This document shows, one piece after another, positions 8,994-19,920 of a stretch of 64,000 nt of DNA; the first letter of the stretch is position 1, and every line of letters begins with the position of its first letter. Position numbers and translations under genes: made by a program. This stretch comes from Dongshaea marina (GTDB lineage Bacteria > Pseudomonadota > Gammaproteobacteria > Enterobacterales > Aeromonadaceae), in contig NZ_CP028897.1 in assembly GCF_003072645.1 (NCBI RefSeq), positions 3,733,658-3,797,657 of the forward strand, given 5' to 3'. The notes under the pieces are model-generated. The model did no database searches. It had not been told where the DNA came from and saw only the letters and a list, made by a program, of their open reading frames with translations.

Positions 8994-11048
8994 TTGCACG
9001 ACACTAAGCTGACTCCACCCATAGCAGCAAAACATCCCTATACCCACGAGAACCATGGCCACCACAGACAGGATGATTACTTCTGGCTGCGAGATGATGA
9101 ACGCAAAGCCTGCGAGGTGCTGGACTACCTGCACCAGGAAAACAGCTATACCGAACAGGCTCTGAAGCCTCTGGCACCGCTCCAACAGGAGCTCTATCGG
9201 GAAATGGTAGCTCGCCAGGAGCCAGAGCTTGAGTCTGTGCCTTACTTCAAAAAAGGCTATTGGTATCAATCCCGATTCACCGAAGGTGAGGATTACCGGG
9301 CTTATTATCGCCACAAAGGGGAGCTGGCGGCACCAGAGGAGCTAATCATCGACTGTAATCAGCGAGCCCAGGGCCATGATTACTACCAGCTGGGCGATCT
9401 GACCCTGTCTGCCAATTCTCTGATTCTGGCCTACTCGGAGGACACAATCGGCCGCCGCCAGTACAAGCTGCGCTTTAAAAATCTGCAAACCGGCGAAGCG
9501 CTGCCTGATGAAATAGAGAATATCTCAGAGTGTGTGTGGGCCAATGACAATCAACATATCTTCTATGTCCGCAAGCACCCGCAAACCCTCTTACCCTACC
9601 AGGTCTACCTGCATTGCCTTGGGAGCTGCATTGAGGATGATCTACTGGTCTATGAGGAGCTCAACGATACCTTTTACACCTCTATCTATAAGACTCGTTC
9701 GGAGCAATACCTGGTCATCGCGATAGAAAGCACCACCACCTCGGAGGTCAGATTGATCCCATTGGACAGAATAGAGTCTTCCCCAGAGGTGTTCCTGCCG
9801 CGCAGCCCCGGGCATGAATACCGCCTGGATCACTTCAGGGGCAAGTTTTATATACTCAGTAACCAACCGGGCAAGAACTTCGCCCTGCTTAACACCACAG
9901 GGAACCGTCACCAAGACACCAAAGAGTGGACAACCCTGATCGAGGCTCGCCAGGAGATACTCCTGGAGCATTTTGAGCTGATGCAAGATTGGCTGATTGT
10001 AGAGGAGCGCTCTGAGGGATTGCCTCGCATGCGCCAGATCCACCTGACAAGCGGTGAGGAGCGAAACTTTGAGTTTAATGATCCCACTTACAACCTGCTT
10101 GCTCATTACAATCCGGTCGCCGATACCAATAAGTTTCGCTACCAGTATGTCAGCATGACGACCCCTTCGAGCATCTACGAGCTGGATCTCGACAGTGGCG
10201 AACGCCAGCTGCTTAAGCAAAGCAAGGTGATGGGAAATTTCGACAGCTCAAACTATAAAAGTGAGCGCCTTTGGATCTCCGTCCGGGATAACACCCGGGT
10301 ACCCGTCTCCCTAGTCTATCACAAGAATAAATTTAACCATCAAAATCCGCTGCTCCTCTATGGCTATGGCGCATACGGCCACAGCCTTGATGCCGATTTC
10401 AGTAGTGCCAACCTGAGCCTGCTCGACCGGGGCTTTGTCTATGCCATCGCCCATGTCCGCGGAGGTGAAGAGCTCGGCCGCAACTGGTACGACAAGGGCC
10501 GCCTGCTGCATAAGCAAAACAGCTTTAATGACTTTATCGATGTCAGCCGTGGCCTGGTTGACAAAGGCTATGCCGCCGCCAATAAGCTGATGGCCATGGG
10601 CGGTAGCGCCGGCGGTCTGCTGATGGGAGCTGTCATCAACCAGGCACCTGAGCTTTATAAGGCGGTGATCGCCGCGGTGCCCTTTGTCGATGTAGTCTCA
10701 ACCATGCTGGATGAATCAATTCCATTAACCACGGGAGAGTATGATGAGTGGGGTAATCCCAACTATGAGCAGGATTATCACAATATGCTGTCATACAGCC
10801 CCTACGACCAGGTGAAGGCTCAGAATTATCCACACCTTTTGGTCTCCACAGGGCTACATGACTCGCAGGTGCAATACTGGGAGCCCGCCAAGTGGGTTGC
10901 TAAGCTCCGGGAGCTTAAAACAGATGATAACCAGTTGCTGCTGTATACGGATATGGATGCCGGGCACAGTGGAAAGTCCGGACGCTTCAAGCACTTTGAA
11001 GATACGGCGCGGGAGTTTGCATTTTTGCTCCATCACGCGGAGCATTGA
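8994..11048 (+). CDS. ptrB: Oligopeptidase B
   Basis: Prolyl-oligopeptidase-family serine peptidase (S9A) of 684 residues that cleaves short peptides after Arg and Lys in the cytoplasm. An N-terminal beta-propeller covers about residues 75-400 and an alpha/beta hydrolase domain follows. The catalytic triad is visible: Ser538 in GGSAGG, Asp623 in GLHDSQV and His658 in DAGHSGKSG, each six residues later than in the E. coli enzyme. The opening DDYFWLRDD is typical. The best start is TTG at 8994; no in-frame ATG exists upstream that suits the family. It stands alone, with an AraC gene downstream. Confidence 0.93.
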   Translation: MHDTKLTPPIAAKHPYTHENHGHHRQDDYFWLRDDERKACEVLDYLHQENSYTEQALKPLAPLQQELYREMVARQEPELESVPYFKKGYWYQSRFTEGEDYRAYYRHKGELAAPEELIIDCNQRAQGHDYYQLGDLTLSANSLILAYSEDTIGRRQYKLRFKNLQTGEALPDEIENISECVWANDNQHIFYVRKHPQTLLPYQVYLHCLGSCIEDDLLVYEELNDTFYTSIYKTRSEQYLVIAIESTTTSEVRLIPLDRIESSPEVFLPRSPGHEYRLDHFRGKFYILSNQPGKNFALLNTTGNRHQDTKEWTTLIEARQEILLEHFELMQDWLIVEERSEGLPRMRQIHLTSGEERNFEFNDPTYNLLAHYNPVADTNKFRYQYVSMTTPSSIYELDLDSGERQLLKQSKVMGNFDSSNYKSERLWISVRDNTRVPVSLVYHKNKFNHQNPLLLYGYGAYGHSLDADFSSANLSLLDRGFVYAIAHVRGGEELGRNWYDKGRLLHKQNSFNDFIDVSRGLVDKGYAAANKLMAMGGSAGGLLMGAVINQAPELYKAVIAAVPFVDVVSTMLDESIPLTTGEYDEWGNPNYEQDYHNMLSYSPYDQVKAQNYPHLLVSTGLHDSQVQYWEPAKWVAKLRELKTDDNQLLLYTDMDAGHSGKSGRFKHFEDTAREFAFLLHHAEH

Positions 11049-11100
11049 AGCAACCCGATCCACATAAAGATGTGAGTCTTATGTTTTTCAGGAGAGAGTC

Positions 11101-11820
11101 GTGATCTCAGAGCCATTGAAGCTCAGGCATAGAGAGTACCAGTGTGGAGAGAGCACCACCGGCCACCAGCATCCGCATCCTCAGTTGGTCTATATCCACC
11201 GGGGATGCGGGATCCTGGGAACCGCGATTGGTACTCAGCTGGTGACCAATGGTGAGCTAATATGGGTTCCGGGGAAAACCGAGCATAGCTTTGAGGTCCT
11301 GAAAAATAGCCGCGCTTCTTTGATTTACATCTTGCAGTCACCTGCCAGCATGCCCGATGCCATTATTAAGCTTGAGGTCACACCTGTGATGATCGGCCTA
11401 ATCGACGCCCTGGGCCATCGCCTCGATGACAATGGCTCGCTGAAACACTCCTATCAGCAGGTATTCCTTGATCAGCTTGGCCAGCTAACACAGCTGGACG
11501 AACCATCCCTGCCCCTGCTGGACAGGCGCCTGCTACCGATTATTGGGGCTCTGAGCACCGAGCCCGGGATCAACCTCTCCCTCAGGGAGCTCAGCAAACG
11601 TTATGGCCCCTCGGAGCGAACGCTCAATCGCTTGTTCTCTCAGACTTTTGGCTGCAGCTTTCGCTTCTACCGCAACCAACTGGTGATGAGTAAGGCCCGC
11701 CAATGGCTGGCCGAGGGGCGATCTATGACCCGGATCGCCCTGGATCTAGGCTACCAAAGCCTGCCCGCATTCTCCTCGGCCTACCACAGCTACCTCAGAC
11801 AAAGGGAGGGTAACTCCTAA
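11101..11820 (+). CDS. AraC-family transcription regulator
   Basis: 239 residues with a GTG start preceded by AGGAGAG. The N-terminal cupin domain carries HQHPHPQLVYIHRG and a VPGKTEHSFEV strand; the C-terminal double helix-turn-helix (about 140-235) includes SLRELSKRYGPSERTLNRLF and IALDLGYQSLPAFSSAY. This layout is like YdeC/YqhC-type one-component regulators that sense small molecules through the cupin. Its stop overlaps the stop of the convergent NTF2-like gene by 4 bases. The target genes cannot be told. Confidence 0.85.
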   Translation: MISEPLKLRHREYQCGESTTGHQHPHPQLVYIHRGCGILGTAIGTQLVTNGELIWVPGKTEHSFEVLKNSRASLIYILQSPASMPDAIIKLEVTPVMIGLIDALGHRLDDNGSLKHSYQQVFLDQLGQLTQLDEPSLPLLDRRLLPIIGALSTEPGINLSLRELSKRYGPSERTLNRLFSQTFGCSFRFYRNQLVMSKARQWLAEGRSMTRIALDLGYQSLPAFSSAYHSYLRQREGNS

Positions 11821-12209
11821 GTACGAGATCCAAGATCCCTGTCCGCCTCACTTCCTTCGATGAGGTAGGTCATCTCGTCGCAGCTGGTGAGTTGTCCTTG
11901 CGGGTTAAAGCTAAAAAGCCCGATCACCTTGGCCTTGACCCGGCCACCATCTTTTTTCACGGCATCGACATAGTGGGTGGAGTGCAACTCATTGCCCTCA
12001 ACAATCAGCTTTCTAAACTCAAACTCACAACTCTCAAGGGACGCTTTTAAAGCCCGCATGTGCTGGATAAAGTCGTCCAGATCCAGCTCTTTACCATCAA
12101 CCCATTGATGATAATCGGGGGCAAAGTGCTGGCGGATCACTGCCTCATCGAAGCGAACATCTCCCAAAACCTTCTCAAAAGTCTGTTTAAAGCGTAATTT
12201 GTAATCCAT
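11817..12209 (-). CDS. NTF2-like / SnoaL-type small protein
   Basis: 130 residues with the pattern of the cone-shaped NTF2/SnoaL fold: an N-terminal helix pair (FKQTFEKVLGDVRFDEAVIRQHFA), then DYHQWVDGKELDLDDFIQHMRAL and four beta strands ending YLIEGSEAD. Proteins of this kind are often small cytoplasmic isomerases or ligand binders and occur beside regulators. It converges on the AraC gene with overlapping stop codons. No catalytic residues can be assigned with confidence. Confidence 0.7.
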   Translation of the reverse strand: MDYKLRFKQTFEKVLGDVRFDEAVIRQHFAPDYHQWVDGKELDLDDFIQHMRALKASLESCEFEFRKLIVEGNELHSTHYVDAVKKDGGRVKAKVIGLFSFNPQGQLTSCDEMTYLIEGSEADRDLGSRT

Positions 12210-12330
12210 AGCGAACTCCTTTTACTCGCATTGGTGAATGACCTAAGCATCATCTCAGAGGGCCGGCTAGCATACTTATGGCTTCCCGCCAAACGGTTAT
12301 GAATTCTCGCCAAGTTCCGGCTCTGAAACT

Positions 12331-12356
12331 AAAAAACCAGCCCTGAGGACTGGTTT
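12331..12356 (-). terminator. Rho-independent terminator of thiI
   Basis: AAACCAG (12334-12340) pairs with CTGGTTT (12350-12356) around a 9-base loop. Read on the minus strand the hairpin is followed by a run of T, and it lies 26 bases past the thiI stop. Confidence 0.75.
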
Positions 12357-12381
12357 CATAGCGGTGAGCTTTGAGAGAGGG

Positions 12382-13836
12382 TTAGCCGCGATAGATTCGC
12401 ACATTGGTGTGGCCCTGCTCCTGCAGGTAAAGTGCCTGCAGCTTACTCATTACCCCCCGCTCACAGTAAAGCAGGTAGTTTTTCGAGCTATCCAACTCAG
12501 AAAAGCGGCTGCCAAGCTTATAGAAGGGAACATGGATCACCTCAATGCCTTCGACCTGCAAGGGCTGCTCCTCCACCTCATCTATGGTACGGATATCCAG
12601 AATCACATCCTTAGCGGTAAATTCGGTGGCGGTCTCCACCTCCTGAACGCTTTGATTCGACTCCTCCATCACGTCACGAATATCCTGAACCTTGGCCTCG
12701 TTGACCACCTTCTCAATCAGTGACATATCAAACTTGCGCTCTTCGGCATCCACCACGGCGCGATCGGCCTTCACCGTGGGTCGTTGAGAGATCACCCCGC
12801 AATACTCGGGCATGGTCTCGGCAAAGGCTGCAGTGCCGATTTTGCGGGCGGTGTCGATAATGTCCTGCTTATCGGTTGCGATCAGGGGGCGCAAAATGAG
12901 GGTCTTGGTCACTTCATCGATAACCGACAGGTTAACCAGGGTCTGGCTGGAAACCTGCCCCAGGCTCTCACCCGTGACCAGGGCCGGGATATTAAAGCGC
13001 TCTGCGACGATGGACGCAGCACGCATCATCATCCGCTTGAGCACTACACCCATCACGGAATGATCCACCTTCTCCAGGATCTCTCCAACAATCGGCTCAA
13101 AAGGAACCGAAATGAAGCGAACCCTGTGAGAGGAACCATAGCGGTTCCACAGATAGGTGGTCACCTCTTTCACGCCGATCTCATGGGCGGCGCCACCCAG
13201 ATTAAAGAAGCAGTAGTGAACCCGGCTACCCCGATTGATCAGCTGGAATGAGGAGACTCCCGAGTCAAAACCACCGGACATCAGGCTCAACACATGATCC
13301 TGGGTTGCCAGCGGATAACCACACAGGCCCTTGTAGTTATCACAAACCAGATAGAGCTTGTCATCCTCTATCTCCAGCAGTACCTCGGTATCAGGATTTT
13401 TAAGCTTCACCCCACCGGTTGAGCAGTTCTGATTAAGGTGCCCCCCCACATAACGCTCAACATCCAGGGAGTTAAATTCGTGTTTACCGCGGCGACGGGC
13501 CCGCACACAGAAGCTCTTGCCAGCAAGCTGCGACTCTTTAAGCTCGCGAACCTGGCGAGCGATATCATCCAGATCGGTATAACTTGACACCCTAACCTCA
13601 GAGAAGCTCTGGATCCCGGGAATACACTTGAGGGCATCGATCAGGCGTTCGCGATTTTCAGGGCTGTCATCCTTGCTGCTGACAACCATCTTGTCCCAAT
13701 CATTGCGGACCGTGATCGTCTCATCATAGCGCCTCAGGACATTGCGAATGTTGCCCTGAAGGATCTTACTCATATGTTTGCGAACCGATTTACTCTTGAT
13801 AGCAATTTCGGGAAAAAGCTTAACGATAAATTTCAT
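12382..13836 (-). CDS. thiI: tRNA 4-thiouridine synthetase ThiI
   Basis: 484-residue sulfurtransferase that makes s4U8 in tRNA and supplies sulfur for the thiazole of thiamine. Domains in order: N-terminal ferredoxin-like ([19 protein letters not shown]), THUMP (about 60-165), a PP-loop ATP pyrophosphatase with SGGFDSG near residue 185, and a C-terminal rhodanese domain with the persulfide-carrying Cys in YCERGVMS (about 456). The partner Cys in YCGVIS is near 345. Full length compared with E. coli (482). The terminator downstream makes it a single-gene unit next to pomB. Confidence 0.96.
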   Translation of the reverse strand: MKFIVKLFPEIAIKSKSVRKHMSKILQGNIRNVLRRYDETITVRNDWDKMVVSSKDDSPENRERLIDALKCIPGIQSFSEVRVSSYTDLDDIARQVRELKESQLAGKSFCVRARRRGKHEFNSLDVERYVGGHLNQNCSTGGVKLKNPDTEVLLEIEDDKLYLVCDNYKGLCGYPLATQDHVLSLMSGGFDSGVSSFQLINRGSRVHYCFFNLGGAAHEIGVKEVTTYLWNRYGSSHRVRFISVPFEPIVGEILEKVDHSVMGVVLKRMMMRAASIVAERFNIPALVTGESLGQVSSQTLVNLSVIDEVTKTLILRPLIATDKQDIIDTARKIGTAAFAETMPEYCGVISQRPTVKADRAVVDAEERKFDMSLIEKVVNEAKVQDIRDVMEESNQSVQEVETATEFTAKDVILDIRTIDEVEEQPLQVEGIEVIHVPFYKLGSRFSELDSSKNYLLYCERGVMSKLQALYLQEQGHTNVRIYRG

Positions 13837-13938
13837 GACGACTGCCAGCAGGATCTAATTTCAATAAAGCCGGCAATTATACACGCCCCGGGCAGGGCAG
13901 ATGAAGGCCTGGCGTAAAATTAATCGTGCGCCACAAGC

Positions 13939-14826
13939 TTATGGCTGGCTGCTAGCCTCAATAGGAGCCGAATATTTGGGTTTACCCTGCATGATGGAGA
14001 TCTCAACCCGGCGATTACGACGCCGATTTGACTCTGTATTGTGAGGAACCAGGGGCGCGGTGTCGGCCATCCCCCGAACGATCAGGCGATCCTCCTGAAA
14101 CCCCCTCACCTTTAACATTTCGTGGGCCACAGCGACGGCACGCTGTGAAGAGAGATCCCAGTTGGAGGAGTAAAGCTCGGAGTCGACCCGACGATTATCT
14201 GTGTTTCCCGAGATGGTGATGATCCCGGGAACATCCTTGAGTAGGCTGGCGACCTTGCGGATGATCGGCCGAAACTTAGGTTGCAGGAACGCTGAGCCGG
14301 AAGGAAACGCACCTTTCTCGCGCACCCGGATCACGATCTGCTGCCCAAGTGCCTCTATCTCGATAGAGCCTTCCTTGATCTGCTTCTCCATCTTAGAAGC
14401 CACAGCCCGGGCTAGCTGCTGCACTGAGCGCGATGGAGTCTTACCTCCGGTCTGTTTCCCCGCTTCTTTCTTTTGCCCCGAGGCCCTATCTGACTCCCCC
14501 TCCTGAAAATCAAGAGTGGCTTCGGTGATATCTATGGTTTGCTGCATCACGGTATCGATCGGGGTGGGCTCCGGGCGCCCCGGGCGAAATTCCTGTGCAA
14601 TCACAGAGGTCCCCTTGGGAATATCCTTTACCTCAATCACACTCTGAACCCCGAAGGCATTACGCATGGAACCAGCAATCTGCTTAAATTTGAGGACATC
14701 CATCTCGGAGAAAGCAAGCAGCAGCACAAAGAAGCACATCAGCAGCGACATCAGATCTGCAAAGGTCGACATCCATCCCGGGGCTCCCGGGGGCGGACAT
14801 TTACACTCTTCCTGTTCGTCAGACAT
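13939..14826 (-). CDS. pomB: Sodium-type flagellar stator protein PomB
   Basis: MotB-family stator subunit of 295 residues. The single membrane helix holds the ion-binding Asp24 in STFADLMSLL, the same position as in Vibrio PomB. The opening CKCPPPGAPGWM is typical of PomB rather than MotB. The OmpA-like peptidoglycan-binding domain covers about 160-280 (ISGNTDNRRV, SNWDLSSQRAVAVAHEML, NRRVEISI). It works with PomA to power the polar flagellum with Na+. Nine bases separate it from pomA upstream. Confidence 0.93.
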   Translation of the reverse strand: MSDEQEECKCPPPGAPGWMSTFADLMSLLMCFFVLLLAFSEMDVLKFKQIAGSMRNAFGVQSVIEVKDIPKGTSVIAQEFRPGRPEPTPIDTVMQQTIDITEATLDFQEGESDRASGQKKEAGKQTGGKTPSRSVQQLARAVASKMEKQIKEGSIEIEALGQQIVIRVREKGAFPSGSAFLQPKFRPIIRKVASLLKDVPGIITISGNTDNRRVDSELYSSNWDLSSQRAVAVAHEMLKVRGFQEDRLIVRGMADTAPLVPHNTESNRRRNRRVEISIMQGKPKYSAPIEASSQP

Positions 14827-14835
14827 GCTTAATCC

Positions 14836-15597
14836 TTACTCGGTCTCGGCGACCTTACGTTTGGATTCGTTGAGATAGTTCTTGAGCATGGTTTCGATCA
14901 CCCGCGGGTTCTGCCCATCCTGGATCCCCAAAATGGCATCCATGATCAAGGTCCGGTTGAGTTTCTCCTCATTCATTCTAAGACCCAGTTTATCGGCAAT
15001 GGGTAGCGCCAGCATATTGGCGAGCATCGCCCCGTAGAGGGTGGTTAACAAGGCAACCGCCATTGCCGGACCGATCGCCTTGGGATCGTCCATGTTTGAG
15101 AGCATGGCTACCAGCCCCACCAGGGTACCAATCATCCCCATGGCCGGAGCCACATCTCCGAGGTTTTTAAAGATCCCCACCCCGGTATCATGACGCTCAG
15201 AGGTCAGGGCGATATCCTTTTGCATGGTCGCGCGCACCACTTCGGCGTCATGACCATCCACCAGCATATCGATCCCTTTTTGCATAAAATTATTTGTGAC
15301 TTCAGCTTCTTCAAGTGCCAAAAAGCCGCCCTTACGGGCCGCATCGGCAAGCTCTACCGCTCGCTCGATCAAATCCTCTGGTTTATCCAGCTTAAACATG
15401 AATGCCTTGGCCGCAATTTTGGCCGAGCCGAGAAACTGGCCCATGTTGTATTTCATCAAAACCACAAACAGGGAGCCGCCAAACACGATCAGAACCGAGG
15501 GGATATCGACGTAGATGGCAATACTGCCACCCATCATCATCGCCATCACCACAAACCCCAGCGCTCCAACAAATCCTAATAGCGTCGCGAGATCCAC
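14836..15597 (-). CDS. pomA: Sodium-type flagellar stator protein PomA
   Basis: MotA-family stator subunit of 253 residues with four membrane helices (about 5-25, 28-48, 150-170, 180-200). The start is GTG, supported by GGGGAG six bases upstream and by the MDLATLLG beginning shared with Vibrio PomA. The TM3 motif GDVAPAMGMIGTLVGLV and the cytoplasmic loop with charged residues that touch FliG are present. Paired with pomB; the thiI-pomBA-xseB-ispA-dxs arrangement is conserved in Vibrio and Aeromonas. Confidence 0.94.
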   Translation of the reverse strand: MDLATLLGFVGALGFVVMAMMMGGSIAIYVDIPSVLIVFGGSLFVVLMKYNMGQFLGSAKIAAKAFMFKLDKPEDLIERAVELADAARKGGFLALEEAEVTNNFMQKGIDMLVDGHDAEVVRATMQKDIALTSERHDTGVGIFKNLGDVAPAMGMIGTLVGLVAMLSNMDDPKAIGPAMAVALLTTLYGAMLANMLALPIADKLGLRMNEEKLNRTLIMDAILGIQDGQNPRVIETMLKNYLNESKRKVAETE

Positions 15598-15826
15598 ATT
15601 TACTCCCCTCTGCCCTGAGCTTGAGCGCCGAATGGCCTCAAATAAACACTAGCAAGTTTATTGCCAATGTGTCAGGAAATAACCACATCAACATGCGGCT
15701 CTTTGTAGATGAAAGTTTAGTCCATCTTTGGATATTTCGGGCCCGCTAACATCGAATTTCATTGTGTGCGCTAAACAGTGATAGAATCCCTCTTTTCGTG
15801 GGCAAGGCAACTCTGGACAACGAGCG

Positions 15827-16060
15827 ATGGCAGCAAAAAAACCAGAAAATATGAGCTTTGAAGCTTCTCTTGGGGAGCTTGAGCAGATTGTGTCGCAGCT
15901 GGAAAAAGGTGAGATTGCACTTGAAGATGCATTGAAGCTGTTTGAGCGGGGAATCGGCTTGGTTCGCTCAAGTCAGCAAAAGCTGGATCAGGCCGAGCAA
16001 AAAGTACAGCTATTGAACGAGCAGGGACAACTGGTTCCCTTCACCAGCAACGGAGAATGA
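15827..16060 (+). CDS. xseB: Exodeoxyribonuclease VII small subunit
   Basis: 77 residues with the family's core [35 protein letters not shown] arranged as two long helices. XseB multimers bind the XseA catalytic subunit to digest single-stranded DNA from both ends. Its stop overlaps the ispA start by 4 bases (ATGA), so the two are translationally coupled in the xseB-ispA-dxs operon. Confidence 0.95.
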   Translation: MAAKKPENMSFEASLGELEQIVSQLEKGEIALEDALKLFERGIGLVRSSQQKLDQAEQKVQLLNEQGQLVPFTSNGE

Positions 16061-16953
16061 GCGTGCAACTGGAATGCAAAGTCAGTGACTACAAAGAGCG
16101 TATTGATCGTGTCCTGCACGCTCAGCTTCAGGGGCAACCCAAACTGGCTCCCGTTTTGCTGCTAGCGATGGAGCATGGTTTGCTGCTTGGTGGCAAGCGG
16201 CTGCGTCCGGTATTGGTCTATGTGACAGGGGAGATGTTAGGCGCAACTGCGGATGAGCTCGATTATGCCGCGGCAGCCATCGAGTGTATCCACGCCTACT
16301 CCCTGATCCATGACGACCTTCCCGCCATGGACGATGATGACTTGCGCCGTAACCAGCCCACCGTCCACAAGGCGTTCGACGAAGCCAGTGCGATTTTAGC
16401 CGGTGATGCTCTGCAAACCCTGGCGTTCTCCATTATTGCCGATGCCCCCGCGACGTTGCTGAGCCCGGCGGTTAAGGTGACTCTGATCTCGACCCTGGCT
16501 CAGGCATCCGGTTATCAGGGAATGTGTGGTGGCCAGGCCCTGGATCTGGCAGCCGAGGATCACCAGCTATCTCTGGATGAGCTTGAAACCATTCATCGTC
16601 ATAAGACGGGCGCTCTGATCCGCTGTGCCGTGTTACTGGGAGCGCAGACCGCCCAATGCGATGATCCGGGACAGCTGGAGGCCCTGGCCGAATATGCACA
16701 AAGGATCGGCCTGGCTTTCCAGGTGCAGGATGACATTTTGGACCTGACCTCAGATACCCAAACCCTCGGAAAGCCCCAGGGATCCGACGTCCGTCAGCAT
16801 AAAAGCACCTACCCCGCGCTACTCGGGCTCGACAAGGCGCGTGACATGGCTCTCGCTCTTGAACGCCAGGCCTTACAGTCTCTCGATAATCTACCTTACA
16901 ATACCGAGATCCTTGAGGCGTTTGCCCATCTCATCGTTTCGCGCAACCGCTAG
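16057..16953 (+). CDS. ispA: Farnesyl diphosphate synthase
   Basis: 298-residue trans-prenyltransferase that condenses DMAPP with two IPP units to form farnesyl diphosphate. The first Asp-rich motif is [11 protein letters not shown] near residue 90 and the second DDILD near 228, with the GKRLRP and GGQALDL family motifs. Full length compared with E. coli IspA (299). Middle gene of the operon, 14 bases upstream of dxs, linking DXP-pathway supply and prenyl chain elongation. Confidence 0.96.
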   Translation: MSVQLECKVSDYKERIDRVLHAQLQGQPKLAPVLLLAMEHGLLLGGKRLRPVLVYVTGEMLGATADELDYAAAAIECIHAYSLIHDDLPAMDDDDLRRNQPTVHKAFDEASAILAGDALQTLAFSIIADAPATLLSPAVKVTLISTLAQASGYQGMCGGQALDLAAEDHQLSLDELETIHRHKTGALIRCAVLLGAQTAQCDDPGQLEALAEYAQRIGLAFQVQDDILDLTSDTQTLGKPQGSDVRQHKSTYPALLGLDKARDMALALERQALQSLDNLPYNTEILEAFAHLIVSRNR

Positions 16954-16967
16954 AATTTGGTTTGTTT

Positions 16968-18830
16968 ATGACAGTTGATATTGCAGATTTCCCATTGCTG
17001 GCGCTTGCCAATACTCCCGAAGAGTTGCGAGAGCTTCCCAAAGATGCCCTGCCTGAGCTCTGTAGTGAGCTTAGGGAGTTCCTGCTGCGCTCCGTTAGTC
17101 GCAGTAGTGGCCACCTGGCATCAGGCCTTGGAGCCGTGGAGCTCACGGTGGCTCTTCACTATGTATATAACACCCCGGTCGATCGTCTGGTGTGGGATGT
17201 TGGGCACCAGGCCTACCCCCATAAGATCCTCACCGGACGCCGCCAGCAGATGCATACGATCCGCCAGCTGGATGGACTGCACCCCTTTCCCTGGCGGGAA
17301 GAGAGCCCTTACGACACCCTGAACGTCGGCCACTCCAGTACCTCGATCGGTGCAGCCCTTGGGATGGCGATCGCCGCAGAGAAAGAGGGAGCCGGCAGAA
17401 AGGTGGCCGCCGTGATTGGTGATGGGGCCATGACCGCCGGAATGGCCTTTGAGGCGCTCAATCACGCCGGTGGACTGCACCCGGATATGCTGGTTGTACT
17501 CAACGATAACGACATGTCGATCTCCGAGAATGTCGGTGCCCTTAATCGCTACCTGTCACAACTGATGTCCGGGCGTTTTTACTCCTCAATCCGCGAAGGC
17601 GGTAAGAAGGTTCTCTCCTCTATGCCATCGGTTCGTGAGCTGGCCCGGCGCGCCGAGGAGCACCTCAAGGGGATGGTTGTCCCTGGAACCCTGTTTGAAG
17701 AGTTTGGCTTTAACTACATAGGGCCGATCGATGGTCACGACGTCGATGGTCTGATCGAAACTCTCAAAAACATGCGCCAGCTCAAGGGACCTCAGCTGCT
17801 GCATGTGATCACCCGCAAGGGGAAAGGCTACAAGCCCGCAGAAAAGGATCCCATCGGATACCATGGTGTCCCTTGCTTTGATCCCGACGAGGCGGAGCTT
17901 CCGAAATCAAGTGGAAAATCGGTCACCTTCTCCAGCGTGTTTGGCGACTGGCTGTGCGACATGGCGGCACAGGACCCCAAATTAGCCGCCATTACCCCTG
18001 CGATGCGTGAAGGCTCAGGAATGGTTCGCTTCTCCAAGGAGTATCCTGAGCAGTATTTTGACGTGGCCATCGCCGAACAGCACGCTGTCACCTTTGCTGC
18101 GGGGCTTGCGATCGAGAGCTATCACCCTGTGGTCGCCATCTATTCAAGCTTCCTGCAGCGTGCATATGATCAGTTGATCCATGATGTTGCTCTGCAAAAC
18201 CTGCCTGTGCTGTTTGCCATCGACCGCGCAGGAATTGTCGGTGCCGATGGCCCGACCCACCAGGGAGCCTTTGACTTAGGCTTTTTGCGTACCGTCCCTA
18301 ATATGGTGGTGATGACCCCCTCCGATGAGAACGAGTGCCGCCAGATGCTTTACACCGGATACCAGCTGCAGGGGCCGGTTGCCGTGCGTTACCCGCGGGG
18401 ACAGGGCAATGGCCAGCCCTGTGAACCCCAGATGCAGAGCATAGAATTAGGCAAGGGGATTATTCGCCATCAGGGGAGTAAGGTTGCCATTCTGTGCTTC
18501 GGTACCCTGCTACAGCAGGCAGAGCCGGTTGCCAAAGAGGCCGGGTATACCCTGGTGGATATGCGCTTTGTGAAGCCTCTGGATGAGGCATTGCTCAAGG
18601 AGCTGGCCCAAACCCACGACTACCTGGTCACCCTTGAGGAAAATGCGATCATGGGTGGTGCAGGCTCAGCGGTGAATGAAGTTCTATTCCAGCAGGGCCA
18701 GGTCAAACCTGTGCTCAACTTAGGATTGCCGGATCGCTTTATTGAGCAGGGGTCTCAACAGCAGATCCTGGAGCGACTGGGGCTGGATAGCCAGGGGATC
18801 ACCCAGAGTATCGAAGAGTTTATTCGTTAA
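16968..18830 (+). CDS. dxs: 1-deoxy-D-xylulose-5-phosphate synthase
   Basis: Thiamine-diphosphate enzyme of about 620 residues that joins pyruvate and glyceraldehyde 3-phosphate in the first step of the MEP isoprenoid pathway. The TPP/Mg motif [18 protein letters not shown] lies near residue 150, the active-site region [10 protein letters not shown] near 370 and [10 protein letters not shown] near 425. The ATG at 16968 gives [13 protein letters not shown], matching the E. coli beginning; a TTG at 16962 is the alternative. Last gene of the operon; no clear terminator is visible before the convergent gene 68 bases on. Confidence 0.96.
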   Translation: MTVDIADFPLLALANTPEELRELPKDALPELCSELREFLLRSVSRSSGHLASGLGAVELTVALHYVYNTPVDRLVWDVGHQAYPHKILTGRRQQMHTIRQLDGLHPFPWREESPYDTLNVGHSSTSIGAALGMAIAAEKEGAGRKVAAVIGDGAMTAGMAFEALNHAGGLHPDMLVVLNDNDMSISENVGALNRYLSQLMSGRFYSSIREGGKKVLSSMPSVRELARRAEEHLKGMVVPGTLFEEFGFNYIGPIDGHDVDGLIETLKNMRQLKGPQLLHVITRKGKGYKPAEKDPIGYHGVPCFDPDEAELPKSSGKSVTFSSVFGDWLCDMAAQDPKLAAITPAMREGSGMVRFSKEYPEQYFDVAIAEQHAVTFAAGLAIESYHPVVAIYSSFLQRAYDQLIHDVALQNLPVLFAIDRAGIVGADGPTHQGAFDLGFLRTVPNMVVMTPSDENECRQMLYTGYQLQGPVAVRYPRGQGNGQPCEPQMQSIELGKGIIRHQGSKVAILCFGTLLQQAEPVAKEAGYTLVDMRFVKPLDEALLKELAQTHDYLVTLEENAIMGGAGSAVNEVLFQQGQVKPVLNLGLPDRFIEQGSQQQILERLGLDSQGITQSIEEFIR

Positions 18831-18897
18831 GCTCTTCCTGGCCCGGTTGCCGTTTCAGACTAACAAACGTCATCCGGGTCTAACAAACCTGCCGTTA

Positions 18898-19875
18898 CTA
18901 CTCAACAAAACTGGATACCTGGGCAATACCGACGGGTAATTCAACACCCCACTTTTTCATCTGGGTCTTACTAAACAGGTAGTAACCTTTCTGTGCAACT
19001 CTGGGTCGAATCGACGCGGCGGTAGCCCCTCGTAAAATTTCGCGAGCGATAATCCCCGCCTCGCGTCCCTGCTCATAGCCCGATAAAACCAGGCCGCCCA
19101 TCGCCTTATCCGGACCGACCGAAATATCCCAAAAGCCGAACAGGGGAACCGGGGTATGAGCCGAGGTCCACCTCAGAACTTTATCGGATGGAATATGCAA
19201 CCCCTCATCGGACACCGAGGTATAGATGCCGATCACAATGAGATCGTAGTGACTTGCGGCACTGAGCACAGTTTCCTGCCACTGCTCCCAGTTACCGATG
19301 AGCTTTAGAGTAATTGAAACCCCTCTGTCGCTGAGCTCACTCTCATCACCAAAGTAACTTTTCACCGAAATCCTGGAGGTTACGCTGTTATCAAACAAGA
19401 TGAGAAATCGCTTCGCCCCGGGATCGATGCGAAACAGGCTGACCATGGAACGCTTGATCAGGGGACGCTCCAATACCCCTGTGATATTTCGTCCAAGGGG
19501 GACATAATCTCTGGGGTTGTTATTGATCCCCAAAAAGACCACCGGGGTGTTGGTTGCTAAAAAGCGCTTTCCCAAAAGGCGCAGGGCATTATCATCTCCC
19601 AGGATCACCAGTTCCGGCTTCAGCTCCTGATACCTTTGCCATGCCAGCTCCGCCCGCCGCTGATAATCTGCCTCAGGTAGCCGTTTCGAATCGAGCTCAA
19701 AATAGCTTAGCTGATTCTCCTGCCCCAGGATGGCCTCCAGCCCCTGCTTATACTCCTGATCCCAGGCAAGTGTTCCATGATAGCTCTCGATGACCAGCAC
19801 TGTACTTTTGGCAAAACTGACCGGGCCCAGGAATACCCCAAAGAGCACAATGCCAATTAGTAGTACCTTATTCAT
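18898..19875 (-). CDS. Periplasmic binding protein, ABC_sub_bind family
   Basis: 325 residues with a cleavable signal (MNKVLLIGIVLFGVFLGPVSFAKS) and a two-lobed binding-protein fold of the PF04392 type: VLVIESYHGTLAWDQEYKQGL at the start, GDDNALRLLGKR and FLGINNNPRDY between lobes. Proteins of this group bind small ligands, either for an ABC importer or as the sensor for a signalling protein. No permease or ATPase lies nearby. It is 45 bases downstream of the frameshifted sugar-type binding protein on the same strand, so the two are probably co-transcribed. Confidence 0.75.
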   Translation of the reverse strand: MNKVLLIGIVLFGVFLGPVSFAKSTVLVIESYHGTLAWDQEYKQGLEAILGQENQLSYFELDSKRLPEADYQRRAELAWQRYQELKPELVILGDDNALRLLGKRFLATNTPVVFLGINNNPRDYVPLGRNITGVLERPLIKRSMVSLFRIDPGAKRFLILFDNSVTSRISVKSYFGDESELSDRGVSITLKLIGNWEQWQETVLSAASHYDLIVIGIYTSVSDEGLHIPSDKVLRWTSAHTPVPLFGFWDISVGPDKAMGGLVLSGYEQGREAGIIAREILRGATAASIRPRVAQKGYYLFSKTQMKKWGVELPVGIAQVSSFVE

Positions 19876-19920
19876 AGCAGTCCCTTGGGATCTGGCGCTC
19901 GACGATTCGAGCGACTTGCC

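Noticed and set aside
9642-10220. 192-codon minus-strand frame inside ptrB
   Set aside because: The plus-strand oligopeptidase B is continuous with all catalytic residues; the antisense frame has no support.
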